Shown: piece by piece, positions 13,301-24,217 of the stretch
Position numbering within the stretch: position 1 is the first letter of the stretch
How the letters are laid out: the number at the start of each line of letters is the position of its first letter
Origin: Homalodisca vitripennis
Taxonomy: Eukaryota > Arthropoda > Insecta > Hemiptera > Cicadellidae
Length of the DNA stretch: 64,000 nt
Reading direction: 5' to 3'
Assembly: GCF_021130785.1 (NCBI RefSeq)
Contig: NC_060212.1
Span: 143,598,001 to 143,662,000, forward strand
Position numbers and translations under genes: made by a program
Notes under the pieces: generated by a model
Told to the model about the DNA's origin: nothing
The model's input: the letters and a program-made list of their open reading frames with translations, nothing else
Database searches by the model: none

Positions 13301-16300
13301 ATTAGAAGAGATGGGTGAAATATATCATAGAATGCTTTAGTTAGATCTACAAATATACTCAATATTGTTTTCATCTAATGAATTGATCACACAGATTTAT
13401 TGAATTTTGTTGCTGCAGAGATAATGTATTTTCCCTTTCAAAACCCATGCTGACAATCTTGAATCAAATTGTTTTTTCTTCTAAGAAACAACAAATTTGT
13501 TACAAAAGACCCTTATGTAGATTTTATATATTGTAGGAAGTAAAGATAAAGTAGCATTTTTATCAGACATATTGGGATCATATTCACTCTCAACCTTTCA
13601 TATTCATCATATCCTGTACTTGACTCACTTTTTCAAACTATTTATTGAGATCTAAAGTCCTGAGTACAATTCATAATTTGGTTAGTATTGTCAGAAAGGG
13701 TGGTTTCATTAATTCTGAAATTGGTTGGTCTTGGTAAAATATCCTGCACAAGACAATAGTTGTTAATTAAAATGTTCAAATACAATAGACTGATCATTAA
13801 TAGATTTACCATTTATTTTTATACTAATATTGTAGTCTTTAATATTACTTTTCCCTACTTCACTATTTATTATTTTCAATATAGTTTTATTATCATTTGA
13901 AGATGAATTCATAATTTGTAAAAATATGACTTTTAAACTCTTATATATGTTAGTGTGTGTGTGTGTGTGTGTGTGCGCACACACATGTGTGCATGTGATT
14001 TTTTTCTATCTTTAATTCTGTAGATGTGAATTAATGCTCAGTTTCTTCAGCTATTCTACTAAATTTAATAACTTCTTGTTTTGCTAACTTAAGTTTTTTA
14101 GAGATCTAGGTCTTCATATTACATTTTCTATTTAATTTTCTAGGAAAACATGAATTAAAATAGAAAATTAGTGAATCATAAACATCATACTGTATTTACA
14201 ATATGCCTCAGCCATTATACAATATAAATATCATACCATTGTTCTAATTGTAATACCATAGAAAAATTCTTAAGCTTTGTGTCAAGTAAAAGTACTTGAA
14301 AACTAATGTAACAGACGGGCGGCTATGATTTAGTAATTCAGATATTTGTTTCTAAAATTATGTATATCCTACTATTGAAGTAAAAAATTACAGATAATTG
14401 TCATGCCAATAATAATTAATTCTAAAATCCTTTCATGACTGTATATATACCCTTTTTGTCTGCATGAATAAAATCAGTATTTAAATACTGTTAGTATAAA
14501 TTAAATATAGACATAAAAGGCATATTAGTACATTTTTTTGCCAACATTAACTTTTCATTGGTGGATTTAGTAACTAGTTATGAATTAGTAGCTAAGGAAT
14601 TTCTTCAAACATTTAATTTTTGTTGCCAGCAATGTGGCCTGGAGAAATGATTCGTCTGGAGAAGGGTTGACACTGTCCTACCCTACCATAGCAGTCCACG
14701 GAATCTCCAGAGATGTCGAACAACTGGGCGCTGAATGTTTGTATGTTATGGTTGATAGCTGTCTGGAGGGTGAGTTTAAGAAAACAAGAATTTTCCAGTA
14801 TAATAATAAATGGACCAGTTGTTATGTATATGCATTTTCAAGCCAAAAATCAAGGTCAGAAAGAGCATTTTATTTTATAAAAGTAAATTTGAACAGTCAC
14901 ATTCTTTATTCAAATCTTCAAAAATTATAGCTATTAAATTTGCATATAATGGATGGTCCAATAAAAGCTGACACTTTTTAAACAGCTGTTTTTCTGCTGT
15001 TATTATGTTTAGTCTTGATTGTTGGGGCAATTAAAAACACAGCTAATGCCATTTTAGTAGTCATGGAGCAGTGGACAGTTCAACATCGTGCTTTTGTTAT
15101 TGAAGCTTTCTTTAAAAATGAGTCTGTGACTGCTACACAACGGTTATTTCATAACGAATTCCATGTTCCTCGTCACGGAGCTGTTCCTTGGTAGGAATAC
15201 TATTACTATTATTAAATTATTATTAAAAGTGGAGGAAAATTTAATCTAATGTCTGTTGTATTTTTTAAATTAGAAACCAACTCTGACGATGAAGAGAATG
15301 GAGACGGAGATGATGCTGACTCAGGTGGTACAACAGAGATGAGGTTTGCACCTGCTGACAAAGCCCAGCTGGACTATATGTACCGAGCAATGTCGTACTG
15401 TCAGGCCCTCCATCCAGATCCCAATGACTCTCCACAGAGCGAGGAGGAAGACGATGACGAAGAAGGTATTTTCACTAAATGGTGTACAAAAATAACTGTA
15501 ATCTGCTTTGAATTTCGGGAACTACATCAAAGCCGAGGCTAGAAACCAGTCAGATGGAGGCACTGTTCATTTAATCTATGCTGCGAAAAAGGGGCTCTTA
15601 CAATACGTTACAATATGGCAGAGTTTAAGCTGTGACGAACATTATTTTAGCAAAAGTGCTACAAGCTCTTCAAACTCTTTAGCAAAAATATTATTCCTAT
15701 AGCACTTAGTAATAGCATTGGTGTTCAGCGGAGATTCCAACACTACTTATCGAAAAACAGTCTGAAGCTCTCTAATATTTTAGCCTCGCAGAACCAATAA
15801 TTATTTGAACAAAAATATTGTTAAAATATTTAGAAACTCAATAATTGCAGGATGAGATTTTTGTGTAGAGGTTTTAACAAAAACAATTTATGTACGAAAT
15901 TAAGATTTTAAATTTATTTTGAAAATATATACAAAAAATGAAGTCTTCTCTCAATGTAAAATACTAAATACAATTAAATAGTATAGTGATTTTAATTTTT
16001 TTATAAAACTAGTTACTTTTAACATCAGTTCTTTAGTAAACTAATTAGGCACTAGCTTAAGAACCAACCTCAATTAAACCTCTGTAGACTTCTTTGTTTT
16101 CTAAACAACAGTGTATAAACCTTAAATAAATCAACTCCTTTCTGTTACGTGCATAAATTGATTATACTTACCCATTTATGAATGTCTCTCATTCCAAATA
16201 ATATAAACTAAAAAAATCTCCAATACTAGTTACAGACGCCAAGGCAAGACATATAGAAGTCTAAAATGTTTGTTTCATTCATATGCGTGTCAGCCACACC

Positions 16301-19300
16301 GCACCAGCGCTGCTGTCATCACTACACAGCATGGCTGTTCATTTGACACTACTCTCACACTGTGCGAGATTTTAAATGCCTAAAATGTAAATAACTGTAC
16401 ATGTCTACTTTGGTGACGAATATTCGTTGTTGCCAAATCGGACAGACTTTTCGCGACAAAAATTCTTTTCATGCCAACTGTAGGGTTAAAACATTCCTGC
16501 ATTGAAATAAATTATTTTATTATTGCTATGAATTAGTGTATTAAAATATTAAATCAATTTATCTCACCAGAATGATACTTTATTTTACTGCCGTTAACAT
16601 TATCACAACTGAAATAATAAACAACAAAATATAAAAGTGTCATATATTTTCATTAAACATATGGTACTTTATAAAACAGCTCATTACCTATTATAATACA
16701 GTTATGTATCAAGCATATCACTCGGTTTAAAAAAAGTATTTCATACAAACAATTACAAAATTGTTTTAAAAAATCCAGCAGAAGCTAGTGTTAAATCACC
16801 AGAAAACCCAGTGGTTAATGTAAGGGAGAATCACATGGCCTGTTGATATGCGATAGCGGTCACTGGTGGAAGCGAGACATGTGATATCTGTTAATAATTG
16901 TAAAATAAATTAATGAAGTAAAATGCATAAATGTATTATTTATGTATTATTAAATACTATTAGGAATATAGTATTTACCAAATAAGAAAAGGGAGACATT
17001 TTTACTCACTAATATAAGATGCACCTGTCCTCCCATTAAAAGTGAATTATTAATTAAAACAATTGTATAAATCTTTGTTAGAAATTACATCCTTGTTTAA
17101 CGATCTTAGTAAAGGTTACAATGACTCTGAATTTAATATATTGTACATTTTTTTCAGTTTCTATATATCCTCTTTCAGTAAGAAATGAAGGTGGAGTAAA
17201 AAATACGAGGGAGGGGATTCTTATTTTTCTTTGAAATGTTAAATTCATTACAAATTCAGTACATTTGTGGTTTATGGGAAATCAGTAATACTTACATTAT
17301 TAACTGCTCCGACATCAACAATGTATAATAATATAATTATACATAATGTACTTATTAATAAGATTATTCATCTACTTTCCCATGTAAGGGGTACAATTTC
17401 TTCTTCCCTTAGATGAGCAATATGAGGATGCAGAAGATGAGGGAGAGGATCTATTTCGCTGGTGGAGATGGTCCTTACATTGAAGGCCACCGTAAGTTGA
17501 TAAATATTGTTAATAACAGTATTATCAGTGTGAATAGTGAAAATGTAAGCAGTGGAGATACAATTTTCTATATATATAGAAAGCTAAGTACTAAAAATTT
17601 TAAAAAATCTGTAAAATGTTATAAGGAATATACAAGATAAAATCATCACATCAATAGTCCTTCCTTGTTTGCCACCATTTGTATCTGAAATAGGCATTGT
17701 GATATTTGTTGATGTCCGGGCAACAAAGCGGTCCAAGGCTTGTGATTTTAGATTTAAGAACCATATCTAACTACAATGGCAGCTAATGGGTAAATGAGAA
17801 AAGGAATAATGGAAAGGGCTGGTGTCCAAAATACCAGCCCTGTTTAAAATACCAATATGACCAACTAAACTCTAATATTGTGCATTTTAAAAAAGCAAAT
17901 TCTTCAAGATGTTTGAGACAACTGCTTTAGCAGTCCCACCTATAAGATGGTTGGCAGAACTATCCAATATTGCACAGCTCCTACCACTCATCTTGTTCCA
18001 TGGGGACATATTTTCCTAGCTGCCTAAGATAATTATTCTAGTGCCGATTCCCTTAACCCTGGAAAATCTGAGTTTTTAAGTTTATTAATTTCAAAAATAT
18101 TTTATATTTTTAACATTATCTTAACTAAAACACATATTTCATGAGAGTTTTTAATTTCCACTTACTAGTTTTTTTTATATATATATATGGCATGGTACCA
18201 CTAGGTTATTATATAAGTATTTCTCGATTCTGGTAGTTAATCCGAGTAATCCTAGCGGTACCATATGATATACAATGTTAACATAATTATTATAAATTAA
18301 AAACCAAAAGTAAAATTAGTTTTAGTTTGATGAAGCAGTTGGCTCTACTGTTGGCAACATTGTACCAGACTTCTCAGCTGATTGGTCACCATTTTGTTTG
18401 TCACTATTCTGGTTTATTCTACACATTCTATGTTTCTCTGCTGACCATGGACTGACTGTGTTTTCAAGTAAGTACCCAAAATATACCAACAAAATGAGAA
18501 TATTTTAATAAATATCTATTGAACATATAATTAGAGGTATAGTGCTTGTATTGTTATTACATTTAGTCAAATTGGGCATACATATTATATTATGTGTTAC
18601 GTGCAACTTACAAAAAAAATTTTTCAGAGACAACTTTGGAGGATGCACTTAGATTATTGAAGTCGACGATGTTGGCGGAATCTTCATTGAGCCACCTTAA
18701 GCTGTAGTGTTAACAGACGAAGATTCTGTTTGAAGATGAAAGTGGTCTTGTTGATCATTTGAGTGGACAGCAGTGTAGAGCAGGGGCCGAAATTGTTTCT
18801 AAGAATAAAGATTTAGAATGATATGGTGATAATTTTAGAGAAAGTGAGCGGAAAGAAAATTCTTATGAAGAAGACAAAAAAGAAGAAATGCGAGGGACAA
18901 GTAGTAAAAAAGAAAGCAATAAAGCCATGTACTTGGAGACAAATTGATTTGACAAGTATAAGTACACTTTTTTCCTGATAGGGACTACACTACTTTTCAT
19001 GCCTTAATTCTTATAGAGGCATTTGAAGTATTCTGCAATAACCAGATTATTCAAACTATGATAACGGAATCAACAAAGTATGCTCTCTTTAAAAACGAAA
19101 CAGATCCACTGTTGACTCCAGAAAAAGTCAAAGTCTTCATTGGCATATTGATTGTGTGTGGTTACAATACTCTTCCTGGCAAAAGATATTACTGGGAAAA
19201 TGGTGTCGTTGACAGAACAATCTTGTATACAGTTCATTATGAAGGGACGGATTTATTCAAATAATGAAACATACGCATTTGCCAGACAACAGCTTACCAA

Positions 19301-22300
19301 ATCTTGAAGACAAAATGTGAAAGCTGAAGCCTCTTATGAATCTTCTATGAGAAAAGTTTCATGAGCAGCTCAGGCCAAAACAACATCTAGATTTTGATTG
19401 AGAGTGTGATACCGTATTACGATAAAACACTCATGTAAGCAGCTCATAAGGGCACCCATAAGATTTCACTGCAAAGCTTGGTGTATAAATGCTAAAGATG
19501 GCTATCTAATATTCTTTACATTTACCAAGGCACGTAAGCTTCTGCAAACTCGGTATGACGCTGACTTTGGGTAAGCAGTGTCGCCTCTAGTAGTCATGAT
19601 AGACAATATAGCCGGCAATTAGGTTTTATTTTAATACACTGTTTTACTCCGACAACTCAAAGAAGAAGATGTGGGTATGAAAATTGCATGTTACATGTAA
19701 GAACAGAAAGTACTAAATGCGGCATTGGACTTTGTGCTAAGTGCTTTGTGATGTTTTATACCAAAAAGTATACAGCTGTATGAACTATAACATTTTAAAC
19801 ATAATTATGTATATAAAGAAACATGTTTCACTATAATAAGCGTTATTATTGTTAACCCTACCTATAACATAAAAAAATTACTGAGAGCAAAATTTGGGAC
19901 TAAAACTGATTAAGAACAAGCTGCATGTCTAGAAAACTTAACTTCTTGCCAAGTTATAGTTAACTCAACAACTATTTGTCCCAATAGAATCAAGAATCAA
20001 GAAGTTTATTGCAACAAAACATTCACAGATTTTACAACTTCAGATGTTGTGTGAACAGGTTGCTTGTCAATAATAAATACTAAATCTGTAATACAATTAC
20101 ATCAGAATAAAACTTACATTACATTAAAATATTACAAACACTTAAAACATGTGATCGTAAAGACTGTCATGTAAAAACTCAGTTATGCTATAGTAAGCTT
20201 TACTAATTAGTAGACTTTTAACTGAGTTCTTAAAACAAGACATTTTAAGCTGTTTTAAATGAGGAGGAAGCTTATTATAAAACTTAGTTCCCATATAACT
20301 TGGTGAACTTTCAAATAATGTTAATTTGTGTACAGGAAATTGCAGTCTATCTTTAAAACGGGTGTTATACTGGTGCTCATGTTGCTTTATATTTCCTGAA
20401 TTTAGACGATTATGAATAAAAATTAAACAACTATAAATATAACATATATATAAACAAATATAAACAACAATACTTTTCCATCTTTGTTACGTACGAACTA
20501 CTTAACACAGGTACTTTCACTTTTTTCTACATGTCTACTGTGATTACAGTGTCTACAAAAAAGTGAATTGGCAACTCTGCTTCCCACATTGATTCTGCGA
20601 CCCAAAGTGGACCGACAACTAAAATGTTCTCCATTGGTTTATAAATATTGCAGTGCAATTGAAAATGTTTACTTATGTGTACTTTTGTGTTCTTTAAAAT
20701 CAGTGGATCCTAGAAGGGGGGTATAGCTTTATAACCTAAAGGCCTAGTTACAAAAACAAATTTTACAAGCTTTATATTGAAAATGGCAGTTTCTTAAAAA
20801 CTTTAAGCATAAATCTTAAAGCAACACATAGTAAGAAAAAAAACTGTTACATTTTAGTTAGAAAATTTAATAAAAATCCAATGATGCCAAGTTTAAGGAA
20901 ATCAGTTGATAAATCTATTGTAGGAGTTATATTTCTTTTGAACACAAAATAAAAACATGTATAATCTTTAAAAATAACAACTTTATTTACGTAGGATTAC
21001 TAATAAATTGAAGTTAAGTTTTTTTTTATTAAAGCAGAGAACAAAATCGGATTTGAAAATGTTGGCTAAATCTAGTGCCATGGTTTTAAATCTGCAATCA
21101 AATAGTGGTGGGATTTTAAGCACAGCTTGTTAAATACTGTAAAGAAACTGTTCAGTTACGGAAATTATTCTATAGTATAAAAACATGTGAAATTCAATAG
21201 AAATCCTATGTAAATTAAGTTATTTTTTTTATGTATACATATTTTCTATGTAATGTTTTGTAAAAAAAAACCTACATCCTACAACAGGTACTTAGGATAT
21301 TATGATCACATTCCAACAATGTTGTGTTATGATCAACTAAAATTAAAACAGCTGTTTGTTTTTGCTTACTAGCAGTGCTGATATTACGTGATAGTTGATG
21401 TTGTTTAGCACTCAGATTAATAAAAGTGAATTATCTCCCTTATTTTATCAACCGATTTTCGTAAACTTTTTATCATTGGATGTTTTATTAAATTGTCTAA
21501 CTAAAATGTAATAATTTTTAATTTTTAATCATGTGTTGTTTTTATGAAGCCGCCATTTAACAATAAAGCTTGTAAAATATTGATGTTTTGTCTGTAATTA
21601 GGTTTTTAGGTTATAAAGCTACATCCCAAATTTCAATGTTTTACAACAAGCTGGTCTCAAATTAAAAATAGATAAGTGAAAAATACAAAGGTACTTTGTC
21701 ATTGTCCAAAGGCCACTATTTTTGGAAGTTTTTCTTAACGGGGACCTAAAAACTACATTATTAGAAAGAACAGATTATTTCACTTGCTGTGAAAATGACA
21801 AGTCATGATGATCAGTTCTTGTTTTCTACCTCCCAAAAGAAAGTGCAGAAGGTGCCGCTGTAGTCGGCACTGATGGCCAGAATCATTTCCTAATGGTAAT
21901 TTCCCAACCTCAGATCACGTGCCAAAATGACCAACGTTGGACGATCTAGGATGTGATCTGAAAGTACTGACCAGAAATGTCCCTGGCCATCACTGCAGGT
22001 TTCAGCGTCACACAGCACTTCTGGTAAAATAAGAAAAACATCCCTCAATTGTACCTAAAGTCATTTCAGATAACGTGAGTGCTCGTAAAGTTTATCTTTA
22101 AATTTGGTATTACTAGTAACATTTATGACAATACTGACAACATTACCATTGATATAAACCAACTTATATTAAGTAGTAGATAGAAACAGAGTGACCTTCT
22201 TCTCGCAGACATCGCTTCCTATTAGGAAGTAGAAAACGAGAACCAATTGTCATAATGACATGTAATTTTCAGAGTATGTTAGTCTGTTCTTTTTAATAAT

Positions 22301-22568
22301 TAGTTTTTTTAAGGTCCCAGGTAAGAAAAACTCTTCAAGTAATAGTGGCCTCCGGATAATACGAAAGTACCAATACAAAATGGCAACTGTTTGGGTAATT
22401 TTGAATGTTATTGAATAATAAAGTTGCTGCTATTCTTATGTACATTACAATCTTGCTCTTTTACAAATGTTGTTGATAACAGATGACGAAGGGCCGTCGA
22501 ATGGTGCAAGATTAGGGGAGGAAGAAATGGAGATGGATGGCCAATTTGAAGATGCCGAAGACGACTAG
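7361..22568 (+). CDS. icln: pICln, methylosome subunit / Sm-protein chaperone (five spliced coding exons)
   Basis: Exons: 7361-7479, 14630-14769, 15274-15465, 17413-17491, 22483-22568 (stop TAG 22566-22568). All introns are GT-AG. Exon 1 ends in phase 2 and the later junctions in phase 1. Joined, the protein starts MVVLSSFSAPTVGVRH, has the PH-like Sm-mimic fold strands GVGTLYISE / SNVAWRND / LTLSYPTIAVHGISRD / CLYVMVDS, then TEMRFAPADK, a helix with MSYCQALHPDP, and acidic tails ending GQFEDAEDD, matching animal pICln in order and length (about 204 residues; human 237, fly about 215). In animals pICln sits in the PRMT5-MEP50 methylosome, binds SmD1/D2/D3/E/F/G as a 6S ring and hands them to the SMN complex in the cytosol. 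The start has a good context (A at -3, G at +4). AATAAA follows at 22617-22622. Exon 4 holds one base too many (TTT at 17454-17456): before it the frame reads QYEDAEDEGEDLF, after it the adjacent frame reads FAGGDGPYIEGH, and only that shifted frame joins exon 5 correctly. The introns hold many mobile elements. Confidence 0.9.
7987..8310 (+). repeat. Tandem duplication, unit 157 bp, two copies
   Basis: The first unit starts TAAATATTATCTGCGGGTG at 7987 and the second starts at 8144 with TAAATATTATCTGCGGCTG. The units share GGACTGATAG, GGGGCAGAAGTCAG and GGATCAACCATCCACTA blocks, with a few substitutions and a short insertion in the second copy. Confidence 0.85.
8697..9251. mobile_element. 555-bp element with perfect 28-bp terminal inverted repeats
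   Basis: The 28 bases at 8697-8724 (starting GGTACTTTGGGATTATACC) are exactly complementary to 9224-9251. The interior is richer in GC than its surroundings and has no convincing coding frame. It is nested inside the larger foldback at 7606-9825. The superfamily is unknown to me, and no clean target duplication is visible. Confidence 0.75.
9826..10660. other. Intron 1 of pICln, repeat-like but unassigned
   Basis: Two related segments (about 10175-10210 and 10325-10370) both contain a TGGNCCRTACCTCAAAAA-like phrase, suggesting a decayed repeat. There is no coding frame. Confidence 0.3.
10665..11185 (-). mobile_element. Penelope-like retroelement relic (linker and GIY-YIG region)
   Basis: On the minus strand the sequence reads a post-RT linker (SLFDRAQSLCLDGYRLKEEF), then SIPYMSRLLEKIRRVGRKYK-IRTVFKRHNTLRQ, a stop, and then CSCNREYIGETKRPLNVRI. 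Penelope-like elements have this order after the reverse transcriptase: a conserved IPYV..LSEKIRR..K..IRTVFK segment followed by a GIY-YIG endonuclease whose core is C-x-C-G-x-x-YIGET-x-R-x-L-x-x-R. The GIY tyrosine region is decayed and there are several stops, so it is a dead fragment. The RT domain itself is not visible. It lies in pICln intron 1, opposite to the gene. Confidence 0.75.
11200..12050. other. Intron 1 of pICln, nothing recognised
   Basis: No coding frame, repeat end or RNA gene seen. Confidence 0.35.
12055..13700 (-). mobile_element. Degenerate non-LTR retrotransposon (Jockey/CR1-like)
   Basis: Minus-strand fragments in the correct order give a reverse transcriptase: DCQHGF.KGK (about 13450), a block resembling DLTKAF followed by a helix (about 13350), a PQGSILGPILF-like stretch (about 13130-13160) and ICLFADDISINI with the FADD catalytic box (about 13040-13075), then a thumb remnant near LLGLLVDKNVNKDLH (about 12800-12840). 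Many frameshifts and stops are present. The 3' end starts with AATCAAATCAAAATATTTTTT-type sequence, as in other LINE tails in this window. It lies in pICln intron 1. Confidence 0.75.
13953..13985. repeat. (GT)n microsatellite
   Basis: A run of GT followed by alternating GC/AC, about 33 bases. Confidence 0.9.
14950..15196 (+). mobile_element. Fragment of a DUF4817-type DNA transposon in pICln intron 2
   Basis: An ATG at 15062 opens a 43-codon frame: MEQWTVQHRAFVIEAFFKNE, then SVTATQRLFHNEFHVPRHGAVP, ending at a stop. This is the N-terminal helix-turn-helix domain (DUF4817) that in insects precedes a DDE domain of the IS630/Tc1-like type. The DDE domain is absent. Upstream sequence (GGTCCAATAAAAGCTGACAC) is likely the element's 5' terminal region. 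It sits about 80 bases before pICln exon 3. Confidence 0.6.
15700..16270. other. Intron 3 of pICln, nothing recognised
   Basis: AT-rich, no coding frame or repeat structure seen. Confidence 0.35.
16275..16489 (-). mobile_element. Solo end of a piggyBac-type element
   Basis: Read on the minus strand from TTAA (16486-16489), the sequence TTAACCCTACAGTTGGCATG and the following ~110 bases match the + strand from 49805 (TTAACCCTACAGCTGGCATG, then shared GATTTGGCAA, ACGAATATTC and TCACCAAAGTAG blocks). Piggybac-type elements integrate at TTAA and often start TTAACCC. I could not find the opposite end. Confidence 0.6.
16490..17412. other. Intron 3 of pICln, nothing recognised
   Basis: No recognisable feature other than the splice acceptor at 17411-17412. 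Confidence 0.35.
18053..19800 (+). pseudogene. piggyBac transposase pseudogene (PGBD2/3-like) in pICln intron 4
   Basis: From about 18640 the + strand carries pieces of a transposase in the right order. First comes an acidic N-terminal part (LVDHLSG-type), then ITESTKYALFKNETDPLLTP and EKVKVFIGILIVCGYNTLPG, then KRYYWENG (open frame 19058-19264). After that come LPNLEDKM and LRPKQHLDFD, IPYYDK (around the first catalytic Asp region), and a MIDNI segment matching the second Asp, with stops between. Only the 19058-19264 piece is intact. A candidate left end TTAACCCTGG lies at 18053, and an inverted pair GGTACCACTAGG / CCTAGCGGTACC at about 18193-18263 may be its subterminal repeat. The right end is not resolved. 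The family cuts and pastes at TTAA; this copy is dead. Confidence 0.78.
19985..20450 (-). mobile_element. LINE 3' end with intact RT C-terminal tail
   Basis: The minus strand has an open frame of about 100 codons ending at 20142. It contains FESSPSYMGTKFYNKLPPHL and FKNSVKSLLISKAYYSITEF, the conserved C-terminal tail that follows the thumb in Jockey/CR1-type proteins. Below it the 3' tail reads like the other LINE ends in the window (AATCAAGAAGTTTATTGCAAC on the + strand). It is a short 5'-truncated insertion in pICln intron 4, and appears younger than the 12- and 13-kb relics because its frame is open. Confidence 0.72.
20455..21705. other. Intron 4 of pICln, nothing coding
   Basis: A 52-base imperfect hairpin at about 20518-20570 (arms CACTTTTTT / AAAAAAGTG) is the only structure I noticed. 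Confidence 0.3.
21709..22352. repeat. Foldback element, ~130-bp inverted arms, just upstream of pICln exon 5
   Basis: The left arm (about 21709-21835, GGCCACTATT... through GTTTTCTACCTCC) is complementary to the right arm (about 22222-22352) at roughly 75-80% by eye. The inner part has no coding frame. The right arm ends 130 bases before the last pICln exon. Confidence 0.7.
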
Positions 22569-22616
22569 ACTACTTTTTGAACTCTATTGATGACGAAAAG
22601 ACTGCAACGTAAATTC

Positions 22617-22622
22617 AATAAA
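22617..22622 (+). promoter_or_regulatory. Candidate polyadenylation signal of pICln
   Basis: Canonical AATAAA 49 bases after the stop codon. Confidence 0.5.
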
Positions 22623-22984
22623 TTATGTTCAGTTACTGATATTTTACTACATTATTTTCCTCTTAACGTATCAATAGTTTGTAAGACAATGTTTTGTAGA
22701 TGATGTGATATAAATATTTAATAAAAAAATTTTAAACCGATCCAATGTTGCTTCTATAACACTTTCATTCTTTATCTTAAAATTGGCTGACCAGTAATTT
22801 TAAGATTTGATTAAAATGATACAATTAATATTCCTCTATTATTTAATATAGCAAACACATTAACCACTACTTTCAGTAAAACATTTCAGCAGACTTCATT
22901 TTGATCGTCAACCACCCACTTCATATTTATTTGTTTGTCATAATTTAAAATGTTCATTATACCTTAATAAATTGATGTAAATAA

Positions 22985-23345
22985 GATGAATGCCTGTATA
23001 AGCTGGTTCAATTTGAATGTTGAGTTTAGCTCCATTTCACCTTCTCCTTAGTGCAGTGTTTGAAATCTGATACTGTCACAGACTTGACTGCTGGATTCTT
23101 TGGATTGCAATGTATGGCTGCTGGATTCTTTGGATTGCAATGTATGGCTGCTGGATTCTTTGGATTGCAATGTATGGCTGCTGGGATACCAGATAGACTT
23201 CTTTTGTAGTCTAGGTGTCTCTGATGTCAAAATGATATAGAGTTCATTTTGAGCTTCTCGTCACTGATTTATTTTGTATCTTGTCAAATGAAGTCCGTGA
23301 CAGTGTCAGACTTCAGAGGTTGGACTAAGCTGAAATGGAGCAGTG
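22985..23345. repeat. Palindromic repeat with a 30-bp minisatellite at its centre
   Basis: The flanks around 23005-23090 and 23280-23340 are inverted relatives (GCTCCATTTCA ... TGAAATGGAGC; TGTCACAGACTT ... CCGTGACAGTGTCAGACTTC). Between them a 30-base unit CTGCTGGATTCTTTGGATTG... is repeated three times exactly (23088-23177) plus a partial. The open frame on the minus strand (HTLQSKESSS repeats) results from the 30-mer. A related copy of the arm lies at about 63280-63360. Confidence 0.75.
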
Positions 23346-24215
23346 TTTTAGTAACATTTCAAATACATTATATTTTTTTTAATTCATCACTGACGCAATC
23401 TGGAATACATCTTGTAGGGTAACTTCGTCTTTGTTATCTGCATTATACTACATGTCATTGTGTACTTAATATTTTATAAAATTAAAATGTAAACAAATGT
23501 TTGTTTGTTTGATGAACTTCAGCTGAAACATTAAAGAAAGTTTTAAAGAGTCAACAACTATTTAGCGTCAGTTAAATTTGGTTTATGAAATAACTAATTG
23601 CTTTTCCAAATTCTAAAGTGTTTGGGGAACTTTTCCTATCTTTCTCTTCTTAAAAACATTCTTTGTACTTCAACTAATATTAAAAAAAGAATTAGCCGAA
23701 TTGGTCCACCCTTTCTTGAAATTAGTGCTTAGCAACATTTTGAGCGATTCGTTTTTATTTATAAAATGTATAATTCTGATCCTCGATACCATGGCTCTTT
23801 TCACTTGATTCTGATAAATAACAAAAGTGCTTAAAATACAGTTGAAAAGTCACTATTTTACAATATTATGACTAGTAATATGTAGAAGCTGAATCTCAAA
23901 CACAAATAATTCTATTCGTGTACGACGGCTAATCGTTAGTACACAACTACCAATTGCTAATATGTGTTATTGTACTTTCTATATGGAAAAATTTTAGATT
24001 CATAAACAAAATAACATAGTTCAACAAAAAATATTTTGGTTATAATTTGTATTTCTTATATTTATTTTGACGCAATGTGACGAGTCTGTTGCATCTATTC
24101 GCGGTAAATTCCTTAGAAATAGCAGGGCATTCTTAAGCTTGTATTGCCCCAAAAGATAAACCAAGTTAAAAGTAGAGTTCAGATGAGTTTCTCTGGTTGT
24201 ACCGAAACAACCTTG
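23346..24215. other. Intergenic, nothing recognised
   Basis: AT-rich sequence between the minisatellite and the mariner element, with no conserved frame. Confidence 0.35.
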
Positions 24216-24217
24216 TA

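Noticed and set aside
19852..19862. TTAACCCTA as the right end of the 18-kb piggyBac pseudogene
   Set aside because: It is in the same orientation as the left candidate, not inverted, so it cannot be the matching end.
20518..20570. 52-base hairpin as a microRNA precursor
   Set aside because: Stem is imperfect and dominated by A/T runs, with no evidence of conservation; too little to support an RNA gene.
23048..23230. Repeat protein-like frame (HTLQSKESSS units) on the minus strand
   Set aside because: Produced entirely by the 30-bp minisatellite; no start context or neighbouring exon.
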